Positions 1-9,604 of a DNA stretch of 64,000 bases are shown piece after piece. Position numbers and translations under genes: made by a program. This stretch comes from Ornithodoros turicata (taxonomy: Eukaryota; Arthropoda; Arachnida; Ixodida; Argasidae): contig NC_088201.1 of the NCBI RefSeq assembly GCF_037126465.1, positions 230,846,258 through 230,910,257 of the forward strand. The letters are read 5' to 3'. Numbering within the stretch: position 1 is the stretch's first letter; the number at the start of each line of letters is the position of its first letter. A model generated the notes under the pieces. It was not told the origin of the DNA, ran no database searches, and was given only the letters and a program-made list of their open reading frames with translations.

Positions 1-180
1 GCTCTGTTGGTTGGTCAACTCCCCCTGGAAGACTCGCTCGTTGGGCCCTCCATCTTCAAGAATTCGACTTTGATGTGAAATATCGAGCAGGACTTGAGCA
101 TCAAGATGGGATGCACTGTCACGGTCACCACTACCAGGCTGCGGAACTGTCTCATTCATTGACAACCTCGATTTTTGCGC
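1..180 (+). pseudogene. Ty3/gypsy RNase H C-terminal remnant (cut by window edge)
   Basis: One frame from base 27 reads GRLARWALHLQEFDFDVKY followed by RAGLEHQDG, the conserved end of the RNase H domain of Ty3/gypsy polyproteins, where 'LARWAL..EYDF..YR.G..H..AD' precedes the linker to integrase. The usual 'ADALSR' is degraded to GMHCHG. The element continues to the left outside the window and its integrase follows at 822-1300. Not coding as a whole: a stop lies near 187 and the domains are in different frames. Confidence 0.75.
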
Positions 181-394
181 AGAACTAGCCCGTGACCCTG
201 ATCTGATGGAAGTGATTACTATCTTTATCAACCAGCGGTGAGCCCACGACAAAGAAGCATCACTGGCCCAAAATTTCGTGACAACATACTCTATAAGCAG
301 AACCTTTCGGATGACCGTATTTGTTGGTTATTCCCCGCCACCTGCGAAAACTGCTCTTGCAGCACTTTCACGATGACACCAGTGCCGAACATCT

Positions 395-822
395 TGGATT
401 TAAACAACGAGATTTGGCCGATGCAGACCAACAATGAGGGACGACACAGACAAGTAAGCCTCAAACGCCCAGAAATTATCGAATGCAACAACTCAGGGAA
501 AAGATGTGCTGACCCCAGGAAACGAACCCGGGTCTTCTGATCTCCGGTCAGATATGCTAACCGCTACACCACACCAGCACGCCGTTTCCCTTGAGCCATT
601 GAGTTCCTCACGTGCGCGGGGGACGGACAACCAACCACGCTATTCCCATTCTCTCTTACATCTTTCTCACTCACTCTCTCATTCAGACACGAGGCAGGGC
701 GATTTGTAAACGACGTACAGAAAGCGATTTGGCCGAGGCAGACCAACAATTAGGGACGACACAGAAGACCCAGGTTCGATTCCTGGCGTCAGCACATCTT
801 TTTCCTGAGTTGTTGCATTCGT
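395..822. repeat. Inverted pair of tRNA-like SINE copies inside a gypsy remnant
   Basis: On the minus strand, 507-579 folds as a tRNA-like unit: box A-like GTAGCGGTTAGC, an anticodon arm TCTGA/TCAGA around loop CCGGAGA (GGA, but C instead of the universal U33) and a B box GGGTTCGTTTCC. It is followed by a tail 'tgagttgttgcattcg' and 'gatttggccgatgcagacc'. The same tail, with the end of a B box (aggttcgattcctgg at 773), recurs at 722-822 on the + strand, so two copies face each other. A third tail copy lies at 49289-49380. The C33 and the dispersed copies point to a tRNA-derived SINE rather than a working tRNA-Ser gene. Confidence 0.6.
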
Positions 823-1300
823 TAGTCATGGATTTGCCCGGACGTACGACCACGTCGTCAGTCGTTTCTTCTGGCCAGGCATGCGACGATTCGTCTCGGA
901 ATTACGTCCGCACCTGCCTAGAATGTCAACGTCGCAAGCATGCGCCGACCGACCCTCAAGGTCTCCTGCAGCCCACCCCGCCGCCCCCAATCCACCGCGT
1001 TGGAGTTGACCTGTTGGGACCGTTCCCCTCGTCTTCTGAAGGGAAAAAAGTGGATAGTCTGCATTGACCATCACACCCGTTATGCCGAAACGTCCGCCCT
1101 TGTTTCCTCAACGGCACCAGACGTCGCAGTTTTATTCTGCATCAGGTCATTATTTGCCATGGTGCCCCTCGTGAAATATTAACTGATCGTGGAGCTGTCT
1201 TGTCCACCGTGATTTCTGAACTCTTGCGTGCGTGCAATACTATTCATCGGACGACTACTTCATATCACCCCCTATCCAACGGCCTCACGGAAAGAAAGAC
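822..1300 (+). pseudogene. Ty3/gypsy integrase remnant
   Basis: Frames from 822 to 1300 together show an integrase in the usual order: a residual FFWPGMRR, the zinc-finger end YVRTCLECQRRKHAP, the first catalytic Asp in VGVDLLGPFP, CIDHHTRYAE, the second Asp in ILTDRGAV and the Glu region SYHPLSNGLTER. At least two frameshifts (near 900 and 1050-1140) break it. This is the downstream part of the element whose RNase H ends at about 180. No LTR was found after 1300. Confidence 0.8.
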
Positions 1301-1493
1301 AGTCCGGGGTGGTCTTAGTTAGTTCGTTAGTTAGTCCGGGGTTATTCTGTGTCTAGCTTTAAAGAAAAGAAGAAAAAAGGCACCGGTCACTCCGAGAACA
1401 CACACACACACAAAGTTATCCGGATATGCTTCTTACAGTTGATAGCACTCCTTTATCCTCATTTATTAGAGATTGGAATTTGTAGACCAAGTG
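1301..1493. other. No gene seen; short low-complexity DNA
   Basis: Contains ttagttagttcgttagttag, an A-rich run and a short (CA)n tract near 1401. Nothing coding is recognisable. Confidence 0.5.
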
Positions 1494-1855
1494 CTTCACT
1501 GGCTTTGCACTGGGGCTTTCAGTGAGTGAGTTATCTCACCCTGACGGGAGGAATCACGTGTTACGTGACCTTCTGACGCCATCCATTCAAACGTTGCCCT
1601 CCTGCGTACTGTTGATGAGGCCTAACAAGGCCGAAACAGCTGTCCAGTACTGGCATGGCGACGTTTGAGTTACAAACATATGCTAATACGTGCAGCCAAA
1701 GAGCTCCGGCTATTTTTCTCTTTGTATACTTCACTGGCTTTGCACTGGGCTTTCAGTGAGTGAGTTATCTCACCCCGACGGGAGGAATCACGTGTTACGT
1801 GACCTTCTGACGCCATCCACTCAAACGTGACGTTTGAGTTACAAACAAACGGCCT
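1494..1855 (+). repeat. Tandem repeat of the ~235-bp hammerhead-bearing family, locus 1
   Basis: The phrase 'cttcactggctttgcactgg' starts at about 1494 and again at about 1729, a period of 235 bp. Between the copies lies a hammerhead fold (1587-1668). The second unit has lost its hammerhead core by deletion, leaving only the outer stem arms as a hairpin (tcaaacg-tgacgtttga near 1830). The unit shares 'acatatgct..acgtgcag' and 'tgcactgggc' blocks with the arrays at 3843-5404 (opposite strand) and 9605-10095, so all three belong to one dispersed family. Confidence 0.75.
1587..1668 (+). ncRNA. Hammerhead ribozyme fold, type I, one core substitution
   Basis: Outer stem I is 1587-1598 with 1657-1668 (12 pairs, one G-U). 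Inner stem I GTACTG 1606-1611 pairs with CAGTAC 1645-1650. The core is TTGATGA 1612-1618 against the consensus CUGANGA, so C3 is U. Stem II is GGCC 1619-1622 with GGCC 1629-1632 and a TAACAA loop, then GAAA 1633-1636. Stem III is the palindrome ACAGCTGT 1636-1643 with no loop, and the cleavage triplet is GTC 1642-1644. C3U is expected to weaken or abolish cleavage. Loopless palindromic stem III is typical of animal type I hammerheads thought to act as dimers. Confidence 0.8.
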
Positions 1856-1887
1856 CTCTCTCTCTCTCTCATACATACATACATATA
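1853..1887. repeat. (CT)n and (CATA)n microsatellite
   Basis: A ctctct run followed by catacatacata lies directly before the TATA that borders the next foldback element. Confidence 0.8.
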
Positions 1888-3122
1888 CAGGGTGTTTCAT
1901 AAAACGCGTCATTCGGACTTCATAAAAAAACGGGGCGATAGAAAAATACGGAGTAAACTTCATTTGTGTGGCAACTGAATTTGCCATCTTGCAAAAGTAT
2001 TTTCATTTGATTTTAATAAAAAGAAATTGAATTTCTTTATTTGCACTCCAAAATTTCCCAAGTCAACCTCACGTTTTTTGTTTTTTTTTACAGAACACGA
2101 GAGCCCGTGGCGAACTTAGTCAGATCCAGAAAGAAATCCGCTCAATATTGCAAATGGAACAGCAACAAAAAAGACCCGGAATTGAGGCATCAAAGTTTCG
2201 GGTATTCAACGGCACACCAAATCAGTCGCAAAGATGCGCGGAGAGCAGGACATGGAACTGCCCACATGAAAAATAGAGGAATTTATCGCCGTACCGGTGT
2301 GCAGTACTAGAGTCACTAAATAGGCAGCAGAGTAGCGAGACGGAGCCACGCCGAGGAGCGCGACCGCCACCTTGGGTCGGGCACGGCTCCGTCGCCTAGC
2401 AATGGGACGGCAACCGCCCCATTCTCCGCCGGTGAACAGCGCGTAGGCGAGCCATCTCGCAACAGAGGAAACCGGTTTCGGATGGAGGGGACTCAACATG
2501 GACGACAGGGTTCTTAGAAGGAGAAACCACGGGACACGATCGGCCCAATCGCGGACACCGAACGGCGGCTTCCGCGCGGGATGCCATACTCTGTACCTCC
2601 CATTAGTGACTCAATGCAGTACGAGACGCGCCGATAACAAGGCGGGTGGCATTCCACCATACGTTGATAAGCGGCAAAAAAAAAAAAAAAGATTCCGCCT
2701 CTTTCTTTCCGCCCCCTTTTTTTTCGACCTTCTGTCTTCCATGAAGGCAGGAGTATGGCCTCCTCTCCACGCATCTTTGCAACTGATTTGGTGCGCCGTT
2801 GAATACTCGAAACTTTGAAGCCTCAATTTCGGGACTTTTTTTGGCAGTTCCATTTGCAATATCGAGCGGACTTCTTGGTGGATCAGACTAAGTTTGCTAC
2901 GAGATCTCGAATTCTGTACAAAAAGAAAAAAAAAGAACGTCAGGTTGACTTGGGAAATTTTGGAGTTCAATTAAGGAAATTCAATTTCTTTTAATTAAAA
3001 TCAAATGAAAAATATTTTTCAAGGTGGCAAATTCAGTTGCCACACAAATGCCGTTTACCCCGTATTTTTCCGTCGCCCCGTTTTTTTTTATCATGTCCGA
3101 ATGACACGCTTTTTGAAACAGC

Positions 3123-3125
<3 letters not shown>
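1888..3125. mobile_element. Foldback DNA element with long inverted arms, TA-flanked
   Basis: The left arm (1888-2307) begins CAGGGTGTTTCATAAAA after TATA. The right arm (about 2617-3125) is its divergent reverse complement and ends TTTGAAACAGCCTG before TATA. Both arms carry 'aatttcccaagtcaacct', 'gcaatatt...gaac' and 'tcgcaaagatgcg' blocks in mirror order. No transposase is visible. TA flanks and CAGGGTG ends suggest mobilisation by a Tc1/mariner-type enzyme. Open frames in it are artefacts of the repeat. Confidence 0.75.
2309..2615. mobile_element. Small inverted-repeat insertion in the foldback loop
   Basis: GAGTCACTAA at about 2308 and TTAGTGACTC at about 2606-2615 form short terminal inverted repeats around a GC-rich core (cggagccacgccgag...) unlike the AT-rich arms on either side. 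This looks like a MITE lodged at the centre of the foldback element, or its original loop. A similar end, tagagtcactaag, occurs alone at about 54824. Confidence 0.45.

Positions 3126-3163
<38 letters not shown>
3126..3163. repeat. (TA)n microsatellite between two foldback elements
   Basis: An uninterrupted TA run joins the TATA flank of the 1888-3125 element to a truncated copy of another foldback family. Confidence 0.9.
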
Positions 3164-3166
<3 letters not shown>

Positions 3167-3757
3167 GTTTGCGCATCTTCGCAGACGCGTATTTCCTTCA
3201 TCCCCAACGTGAGAGGGGGAAGGAGCACAGTGCCGCCTCATGCGTCGAAGATGAGCTTTAACTTGCGGAAACAAAACAAAAACAAATGTATCGGGTGACT
3301 CTATCGGAACTGGCCTTATCTTGGGTTGCATTTTCTGTTTCTTTTTAATCTTTTTCGAGGATGCGAGAGGCGATAGTGTGCTCCTTCCCCCTCTCACGTT
3401 GGGGATGAAGGAAATACGTGTCTGCGAAGATGCGCAATGAACAAAATAAAGAAAAAAATGGCGTTCCTTCATTAACTTTTTGCGGGCGATCTATGGAACG
3501 GATTTTTGTTCTGAAAACGGCTACGATATTAGGTGACCGAAAGGAACAGATGTTCTCATTGGGACAACTTTGTAGCTTTTATAATTAAAAAGTTAATTAA
3601 TGAAAGTTAATTAAGACATTGCCTTTGGACTTTGATAATGCCCTGCTAGGGAGTGCCCTTCAGGATATGCTATATTGCAATTGATTTCATCTTGGAAAAA
3701 GTGATATATATATATATATATCTAAAAAATATGTTCACACTTAGCGTGGACACCCTG
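3164..3757. mobile_element. Truncated copy of the CAGGGTGTCC foldback family
   Basis: Matches the loop and right arm of the complete copy at 13285-14182: 'gcgcatcttcgcagacgcg', 'gcctcatgcgtcgaagat', 'accgaaaggaacagatgttc' and the terminal 'cttagcgtggacaccctg' ending at 3757 before TATATA. The left arm is missing and is replaced by the (TA)n tract. A second (TA)n tract lies inside at 3703-3720. Confidence 0.75.
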
Positions 3758-3878
3758 TATATATAATGCAGGATAAAAGCCATAAAATAAACAAGTAGAT
3801 AACACTAGACGTGTTTGTTATTCAAAATTACAAATTAAGGTGACTTCTATGGCTGCACGCAGTGAAACACATACTCAT

Positions 3879-3957
3879 GGAATGATGCGACAGCACCAGA
3901 GGACACGCGTTTCGCAGTGTTTGCGGCTCGTCAGCTCTGGGTAGCTGCGCATCGTTC
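3879..3957 (-). ncRNA. Hammerhead ribozyme, type I, intact catalytic core
   Basis: Read on the minus strand, the outer stem I arm (complement of 3944-3957) pairs with the complement of 3879-3894. Inner stem I CCAGAG (3940-3935) pairs with CTCTGG (3901-3896), six perfect pairs. The core CTGACGA (3934-3928) fits CUGANGA exactly. Stem II is GCCG (3927-3924) with CTGC (3917-3914), one mismatch, around loop CAAACA. GAAA is 3913-3910. Stem III is ACGC with GTGT (3910-3903), no loop. The cleavage triplet is GTC with the cut expected between 3902 and 3901. Internal loops between inner and outer stem I are where tertiary contacts with loop II occur in active type I ribozymes. Activity is inferred, not shown. 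Confidence 0.85.
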
Positions 3958-3982
3958 GGAATTGGCAAACCAGAGGTCCTTC

Positions 3983-4020
<38 letters not shown>

Positions 4021-4072
4021 GAAAAATAGCTAATACTCTATGGCTGCACGTCGAGCATATGTTACACAATTT

Positions 4073-4151
4073 GATCGGGCACTCCCAGCCGAGTATAGCT
4101 GTTTCGTCCTACTTGGGACGTGTCAGCCCGGCGTAGGGAAGTGACACGATC
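4073..4151 (-). ncRNA. Degenerate hammerhead fold, first of six in the array
   Basis: Minus strand: outer stem GATCGTGTCACTTCCC against GGGAGTGCCCGATC, inner stem I GCCGGG/CTCGGC, core CTGACAC, stem II GTCC/GGAC with loop CAAGTA, GAAAC, then CAGCTATA at the stem III position. Core position 8 is A instead of the essential G. The same fold recurs once per monomer, the last at 5241-5319, and every copy has A8. Presumed inactive. Confidence 0.65.
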
Positions 4152-5404
4152 TTGGGTCGGCACTAACAGTGCATCTGGGCAAGACGTCAATGTTCTATGG
4201 TGACAGCGCCACCTGTGGAGGCCGCAGTGCAAGCCAGCAAGTACATATACAGAGAGAAAATAGCTAATGCTCTATGCCTGCACGTCGAGCATATGTTACA
4301 CAATTTGATCGGGCACTCCCAGCCGAGTATAGCTGTTTCGTCCTACTTGGGACTTGTCAGTCCGGCGTAGGGAAGTGAGACGATCTTGGGTCGGCACTAA
4401 CAGTGCATCTGGGCAAGACGTCAATGTTCTATGGTGACAGCGCCACCTGTGGAGGCCGCAGTGCAAGCCAGCAAGTATATATACTGAGAGAAAACAGCTA
4501 ATGCTCTATGCCTGCACGTCGAGCATATGTTTACAATTTGATCGTTCACTCCCAGCCGAGTATAGCTGTTTCGTCCTACTTGGGACTTGTCAGTCCGGCG
4601 TAGGGAAATGACACGATCTTGGTCGGCAGTAACAGTGCATCTGGGCGAGACGTGAATGTTCTGTGGTGGACAGCGCCACCTGTGGAGGCCGCAGTGCAAG
4701 CCAGCAAGTACATATACAGAGAGAAAATAGCTAATGCTCTATGCCTGCACGTCGAGCATATGTTACACAATTTGATCGGGCACTCCCAGCCGAGTATAGC
4801 TGTTTCGTCCTACTTGGGACTTGTCAGTCCGGCGTAGGGAAGTGAGACGATCTTGGGTCGGCACTAACAGTGCATCTGGGCAAGACGTCAATGTTCTATG
4901 GTGACAGCGCCACCTGTGGAGGCCGCAGTGCAAGCCAGCAAGTATATATACTGAGAGAAAACAGCTAATGCTCTATGCCTGCACGTCGAGCATATGTTTA
5001 CAATTTGATCGTTCACTCCCAGCCGAGTATAGCTGTTTCGTCCTACTTGGGACTTGTCAGTCCGGCGTAGGGAAATGACACGATCTTGGTCGGCAGTAAC
5101 AGTGCATCTGGGCGAGACGTGAATGTTCTGTGGTGGACAGCGCCACCTGTGGAGGCCGCAGTGCAAGCCAGCAAGTACATATACAGAGAGAAAATAGCTA
5201 ATGCTCTATGCCTGCACGTCGAGCATATGTTACACAATTTGATCGTGCACTCCCAGCCGAGTATAGCTGTTTCGTCCTACTTGGGACTTGTCAGCCCGGC
5301 GTAGGGAAGTGACACGATCTTGGGTCGGCAGTAACAGTGCATCTGGGCGAGACGTGAACGTTGTATGGTGGACAGCGCCACCTGTGGAGGCCGCAGTGCA
5401 AGCC

Positions 5405-6840
5405 TTTTGAAACCTTGGCACCAAAACTTGTCCCACATTGTCACCAAGCTAACGAGGCGTGCTTGTGACGCATTGCGCTCTGGTTTAAGTTTAACTTCAA
5501 GCAAGACGATGGAATCACGGGCTCCCGTGTTCAGGGTGATGTTTGCCATAAATGCAAGGACTATGTGTCTCGGCGTGCTCTCACGGAAGCGCGCACAATA
5601 CAAGCGATTTGAGAGCGAGTACTTGCCGGAAAACGACTCCACCCTTAAAGGTGTTTTCGATAGATATACCCCTCTTTTAAGGGTGTTTTTTAACGCAAGT
5701 TGTAAGGGTGTTTTATTAGGATTTCATCTAATGAAAGAGTTTTATGGAAAACATACTTCACTCATGTGCAGAGGCAACACGAAAACGGTGTGCGACATGG
5801 GTCATTTTCACAAAAAGGCGCAAGAAAGTTTGCTTTGTAGACGCCGACTCTCACGCTTAGCCTGAGCGCTCTGGTAGAGCAGAGCAGGAAGTAAATTCAG
5901 TCAGGCTCTGTGAGGGCTTTCGGCACCTTCAATCTATCGAAGGCATGTAGACGTTTCAAGTTCCAGATACATTAGTACATAAAGCCTAGGAGCTTTACCA
6001 CGGCAACCCGGAATGAGATCAAGCGGCGGCTTCTGGCATACTTATTACAAACTTGCAAAGTGCTTCTTGTGGAAAGAGCCCTCCTGGGAACACAACGCCA
6101 AATTCCATCAACGATCGGACGCGATGGTGCTTCCTCAACATCCCTTCATACAATTCCACACTGTCCGCGTGGATTTCCCGAAGGAAAAGAGCCAAGTTGC
6201 ATGGCGTACACTGGCCTTCCTCGTCGAAGTCGACCCATGCGCCCAAATAGGGGCCTTCGATGGGAGAACTTGATGTTTGTTATTGCATTTCTGGAACGGG
6301 ATGCACACGAAGGCGGCCATATCTGCAAGGGTCCAGTCTTCCCTAGTGAAAAGCTGAAAATCTGGGCACTGCAGAAAGCGACCAATTTGGAGACGACACC
6401 ACCCCACCACCACCCCGTCGCCAGTGGTGTGGCGGGTAGATTGGTCCTTCACTTCAAAAACTACTACATTGCGGCGTACCCTGCGATTTCCGCGGACGTT
6501 GACCCGACAATGGAAGAGCATTACGTGCAACTTACGCAGGACTCACTAAACCTCCAATGCTGCTGGTGCCACCACATTGGTGTACGAAGGGATTAGATGG
6601 AATGACAATGAAACTCTAGAGCGCTGTTACAGTGCTTGCAATGGTTGAACGGCCAAAAGAAAGGCTGACGGTACGAGGCGTAGCTTATTCTCGGCACTGA
6701 GACCTGGGGCAGAACATCCGAAAAGTGAGCTAATATCTTCTGAAATAGTAATCAATTACTGAGTAACTGATTACACGAAAAGTTACTCTGACAGCAAAAA
6801 AACTACTCAAAAAGTAACTGACAGTTACTAGAAACGCTTT
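5405..6840. other. Unrecognised open regions; no assignable gene
   Basis: After the array ends, 5365-5865 is open on + (166 codons). Frame 5495-5590 has a spaced Cys pair (VCHKCKDYVSRRALTEA) but I recognise no family. 6060-6596 is open on + (178 codons) and 6135-6530 on minus (131 codons); neither has a motif I know. 5640-5720 has ACACCTTTAAGGGTG-type palindromes like the ends of the CACTA-like elements. 6735-6835 is an AGTTACT-rich inverted stretch typical of small hAT-type MITEs. Confidence 0.35.
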
Positions 6841-6899
6841 GCGCATAAGTCTACCTGCACGGGATTCCGAGGCACAGTGGAAAGGGCGTCCATCGTCAA

Positions 6900-7035
6900 C
6901 ACCATGGAGGCGTGTAGGGGTGTGCTCCGAAAGGGTGTGGCGAACTATTGTAAGCACCAAAGGGGGCTTTGTGGGGGCCGAAGCTATATACGAGTGCTGT
7001 TCTCGCTACACGGACTTCGAGAGAAGCAACGAGAG
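6900..7035 (+). CDS. Possible upstream exon of the GH18-like gene (5' border uncertain)
   Basis: A frame ending SYIRVLFSLHGLREKQRE runs into a GT-AG donor (GAG|GTAACA after 7035) in phase 0, and the next exon at 7147 starts in phase 0, leaving a 111-bp intron. RVLFSLHG resembles the GH18 strand 'KVLLSIGG' that lies about 40 residues before the catalytic strand, which is its position here once spliced. No convincing acceptor is seen, so the start coordinate is approximate. It could also be chance open sequence. Confidence 0.4.
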
Positions 7036-7146
7036 GTAACAAGTGATTCATGAGAAGCCGCTCGGAACGCTGTAATTGTCAGTCCAATTCCAGTGTTGAT
7101 ATTATCAGTAACATATCTACATGACTTTCACTAACTCTTGGAACAG

Positions 7147-7274
7147 GTGCTACGAGAAGAACAACTGAAAATTCAGACAATCGGTTTCCATATGCTTGGT
7201 TTCCTGATCGACACCTACCACAAATCTGATGCAACAAGGGACCTAATGCGAGAACACATTCAACGCTACATCAA
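7147..7274 (+). CDS. GH18 (chitinase-like) host gene, internal exon
   Basis: Bounded by ttggaacag| and |GTAAGAA, 128 nt. Only one frame is open; it encodes an amphipathic stretch containing IGFHMLGFLIDTYHK and ending MREHIQRYIK. This fits the helix between GH18 strands 3 and 4 ('F..sv..fl..yg'), just before the catalytic strand. It ends in phase 2 (AA), completed to AAG by the first base of the exon at 28368. The following intron is 21 kb and filled with TEs. The GH18 assignment comes from the whole exon chain, not from this exon alone. Confidence 0.65.
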
Positions 7275-7728
7275 GTAAGAATGACCTGTTAGCCCCGTAA
7301 GGTATTGTGCGTTATATGACCGAAGCAATGTAGAGCATCATATCCAGACTTTGGGAGCTAATACGGCATAATGACTTTTACTTGATGTCTTTTCTGCACA
7401 AATCGAAAAAGGAAAACTCTTGCAGGTGCAGTTCGTTTCCATGAGGATGATGCGGATAATGGGTAGAGTGCGTCAGACAAACATCTAGTAGCGCTTGTTC
7501 TGATGTCAGATTTGTATGACCCTCGTCCTGTACAAAAGCTTCACTCTTAAAGCTCCGCGGTTCCTTTTTAACGGCTGCTTTTGTATATACTTCAATGGGC
7601 CTGCTCAATAAGATGTAATTAACAGGATGCCTTGAAGTTGCACTATTTCTCGCACCCGAGTTTCTCAGCGTTATCCTTTGCCATACCCTTCGTTCAGTAT
7701 TGTACGCAATATCTTACACGACTATCTG

Positions 7729-8205
7729 CAGGGTGTCTTTTTTTTAATACAGATTTTTCATAAAAAAAAAACTAAGGGCTATAGACATGCTGTCGTCACC
7801 TCTGTGCCGACGGACGTTCTTGGCCATATGTTGCTCAACCGTCAAATGACTAATTACCTAAAAATCGTTAAAGTAACTTTTAATTATAAAAGCCGTGCAG
7901 GTGTCGCAATGAGAAGATATGTTCCTTTCGGTGACCTCATATCGTTTGCTGAACAAAAATTCGTTCTGTAGACCGTCCGCAAAAAAAATCGAGAAGGAGC
8001 GCAATTTTTTTTCTTTATTTAGTTCATTGCCCATCTTCGGAGACCCGTCTTTCCGTCACCCCCAATATCAGAGGGCGGAAGAGCACACTGTCGGCGCCTG
8101 TGTCCTGGAAAGAGATTAACAGAAAATGCAACCCAAGATAAGGGAATTTCCCATAGCGTCACCTGATACATGTGCTTTTTCCGCAAATTAAAGTTCCGCA
8201 ATTTT
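7729..8205. mobile_element. Divergent partial copy of the CAGGGTGTCC foldback family
   Basis: Starts CAGGGTGTC and keeps 'aatgagaagatatgttcctttcggtgacc', 'cgtccgcaaaaaa', 'ttcattgcccatcttcggagac' and 'gcaacccaagataaggg', the same order as the arm plus loop of 13285-14182. The second arm is absent. Many substitutions make it one of the older copies. Confidence 0.6.
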
Positions 8206-8239
8206 ATTTAATAGGTAATTTAACACATCGGTGATGATA

Positions 8240-9500
8240 TGCTATGAAACGCTTAAAGGAACGATCGACGTCTCGACAGTACCACTGTCTTCGTCAGAAC
8301 AAAAGAGGTACATGGGTTGCACATTGCTTCACTGGGTTCGATAATTGACTTCACAATCACTGCAAGTATATGCTAGTAAAAGTCTCTTTGGGGTCAGGCC
8401 AGGGCGAGCTGTACTGAGGCCGTCCCTCAAAAGAAAGAAACAGGAAAAATAAAAGGAAAGTATATCACTTCTAGGCCACCAGTTTCCCTACTGTTCAAAA
8501 GTACAACGGGATCTTCGTTAATGATTGATTGGAATTTGTAAATGAGGTAAGGGTGCCGTTGTTCCCTGCCCCTATCGGAGCTAAAGTTTGATTGTTTGAT
8601 AGAAGAATAAAATGGCGACTTCATTTATTGAATGAATTTTGACAGAGACACTAGAATTTCTGCTCTCAAGCAAGTGGGTATTTTTCATTAGTTTGGGTAT
8701 TTTGTATCTGCGGCCATTGCAAGGATGGCAGCCTACTGTCGGACTTGCTGGTCGGTTGACCTTGGAGCTGACTAGATTATCATTGAGGTTTTGCATGCGC
8801 CTGTAGGTTACATGTGGGAGTTCCGGGAAGATTTGACCAATGAGCTCTGACTGAAGAAGAATACTGTGGTGGCAATACTGTGGATGTTTAAAACATTGTT
8901 ATTGAACGTTACAAAGATGTTAACAGAACCACATTCTGAAGTTAAGTTTACTTGGACATCCACGAAGTTAACGGTTAGAGCTCATAAAGAATGGGTGAAT
9001 TTGATGTCCGGATGTGCTGAGTTGAAATCGCTAATGAATATAAATAGGGCGTCTTCCGAATATGGCCAAACCATGAAGGTACCGTCCAGAAAACGCTTGT
9101 ACAACGTCGACTTTTTCTCGCGTTGGAACAAATGTCTTATCCAGATCTCCCATTGAAATCTTTCCATAACTTGGTGTGATCTTAGTGCCCATAGCTGTGC
9201 TACTGACTTGCAAGCAATGTGTACAGCCAAATTCTCTCAAGTTCTCTTTCAGAATAAAGTCAAGGAACCTTAATAGAACAGAATGATCATATGGGTTGTC
9301 CAGATATTTATTTTAAAAACGCCCTTTTGAACTGGAGCAATGCCATCTTCGTGAGGGATGTTGGTTGTAGAGGGAAGAAACGTCTAGCATGATCAGCAAA
9401 CTTGAAGCAGGAGGTTGGCTCTGACTTATTATTTCCAGGAAGTGATTTGTTCTTTGATGTAGGATGGAAGTTTTTGGGATTAATCATTGACACGGTAATC
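8240..9500 (-). pseudogene. Penelope-like element reverse transcriptase remnant
   Basis: On the minus strand from 9420 downward: motif A as LDVSSLY then TNIPHEDGIAP (one-base shift between them), YLDNPYDHSVLLRFLDF, then QVSSTAMGTKITPSYG, the signature GTAMGTR.APSYAN box of Penelope-like elements (9205-9140), and RFLDGTFMVW where Y.DD is expected (second Asp lost to Gly). Near 8830-8720 comes LPHVTYRRMQNLNDNLV and a GCHPCNGRRYK stretch, as in the region between RT and endonuclease. The GIY-YIG endonuclease is missing in this copy. A hairpin typical of these elements lies at 8255-8300. Clearly inactive. Confidence 0.8.
8264..8300 (-). ncRNA. Hammerhead-like hairpin in the Penelope-like tail
   Basis: Minus strand: CTGACGA (8297-8291), one bulged A, stem GACAG/CTGTC around TGGTA, GAGA where GAAA is expected, then CGTC giving a two-pair loopless stem III and a GTC triplet. 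Penelope-like elements are known to carry such minimal type I hammerheads. Stem I is weak here and the GAGA change argues against activity. Confidence 0.45.
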
Positions 9501-9539
9501 TACAAAGTTGGAAATACTCTCGGTAGCTGTACCGATAAA

Positions 9540-9604
9540 GTTACGTCGTATCTATATATACATATAAGTGATGGTACTGTGGCCTGTGGTACGGTACGGT
9601 GGTA
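9540..9604. repeat. Low-complexity TA and GGTAC-rich stretch
   Basis: tatatatacatata followed by repeated gtggtacggt words, directly before the third hammerhead locus. Confidence 0.6.

Larger units (their letters stand above)
3843..5404 (-). repeat. Hammerhead-bearing ~234-bp tandem array, locus 2 (about seven monomers)
   Basis: The motif agctaatgctc recurs at about 4027, 4262, 4496, 4729, 4963 and 5196, a spacing of 233-235 bp. A seventh, divergent monomer lies at 3843-3985, separated by a (TA)n tract (3986-4016). Each monomer, read on the minus strand, contains a hammerhead fold. On that strand it shares the 'acatatgctcgacgtgcag', 'gctattttctctctgtata' and 'cttgcactg' blocks with the loci at 1494 and 9605. 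Segment 4214-4776 and segment 4681-5243 show no difference I can see, i.e. a 467-bp dimeric higher-order unit. Open frames here are by-products of the repeat. Confidence 0.85.

Noticed and set aside
3005..3298. Frames coding for runs of Tyr-Ile
   Set aside because: They arise from the (TA)n microsatellite between foldback elements.
4421..5304. Several repeated open frames of 64-92 codons that could be taken for a small gene family
   Set aside because: They are produced by the 234-bp hammerhead array in both strands and have no start or codon-use support.
6060..6596. 178-codon + strand open frame as a host gene
   Set aside because: No motif, no splice or start context, and the opposite strand is open over most of the same bases.
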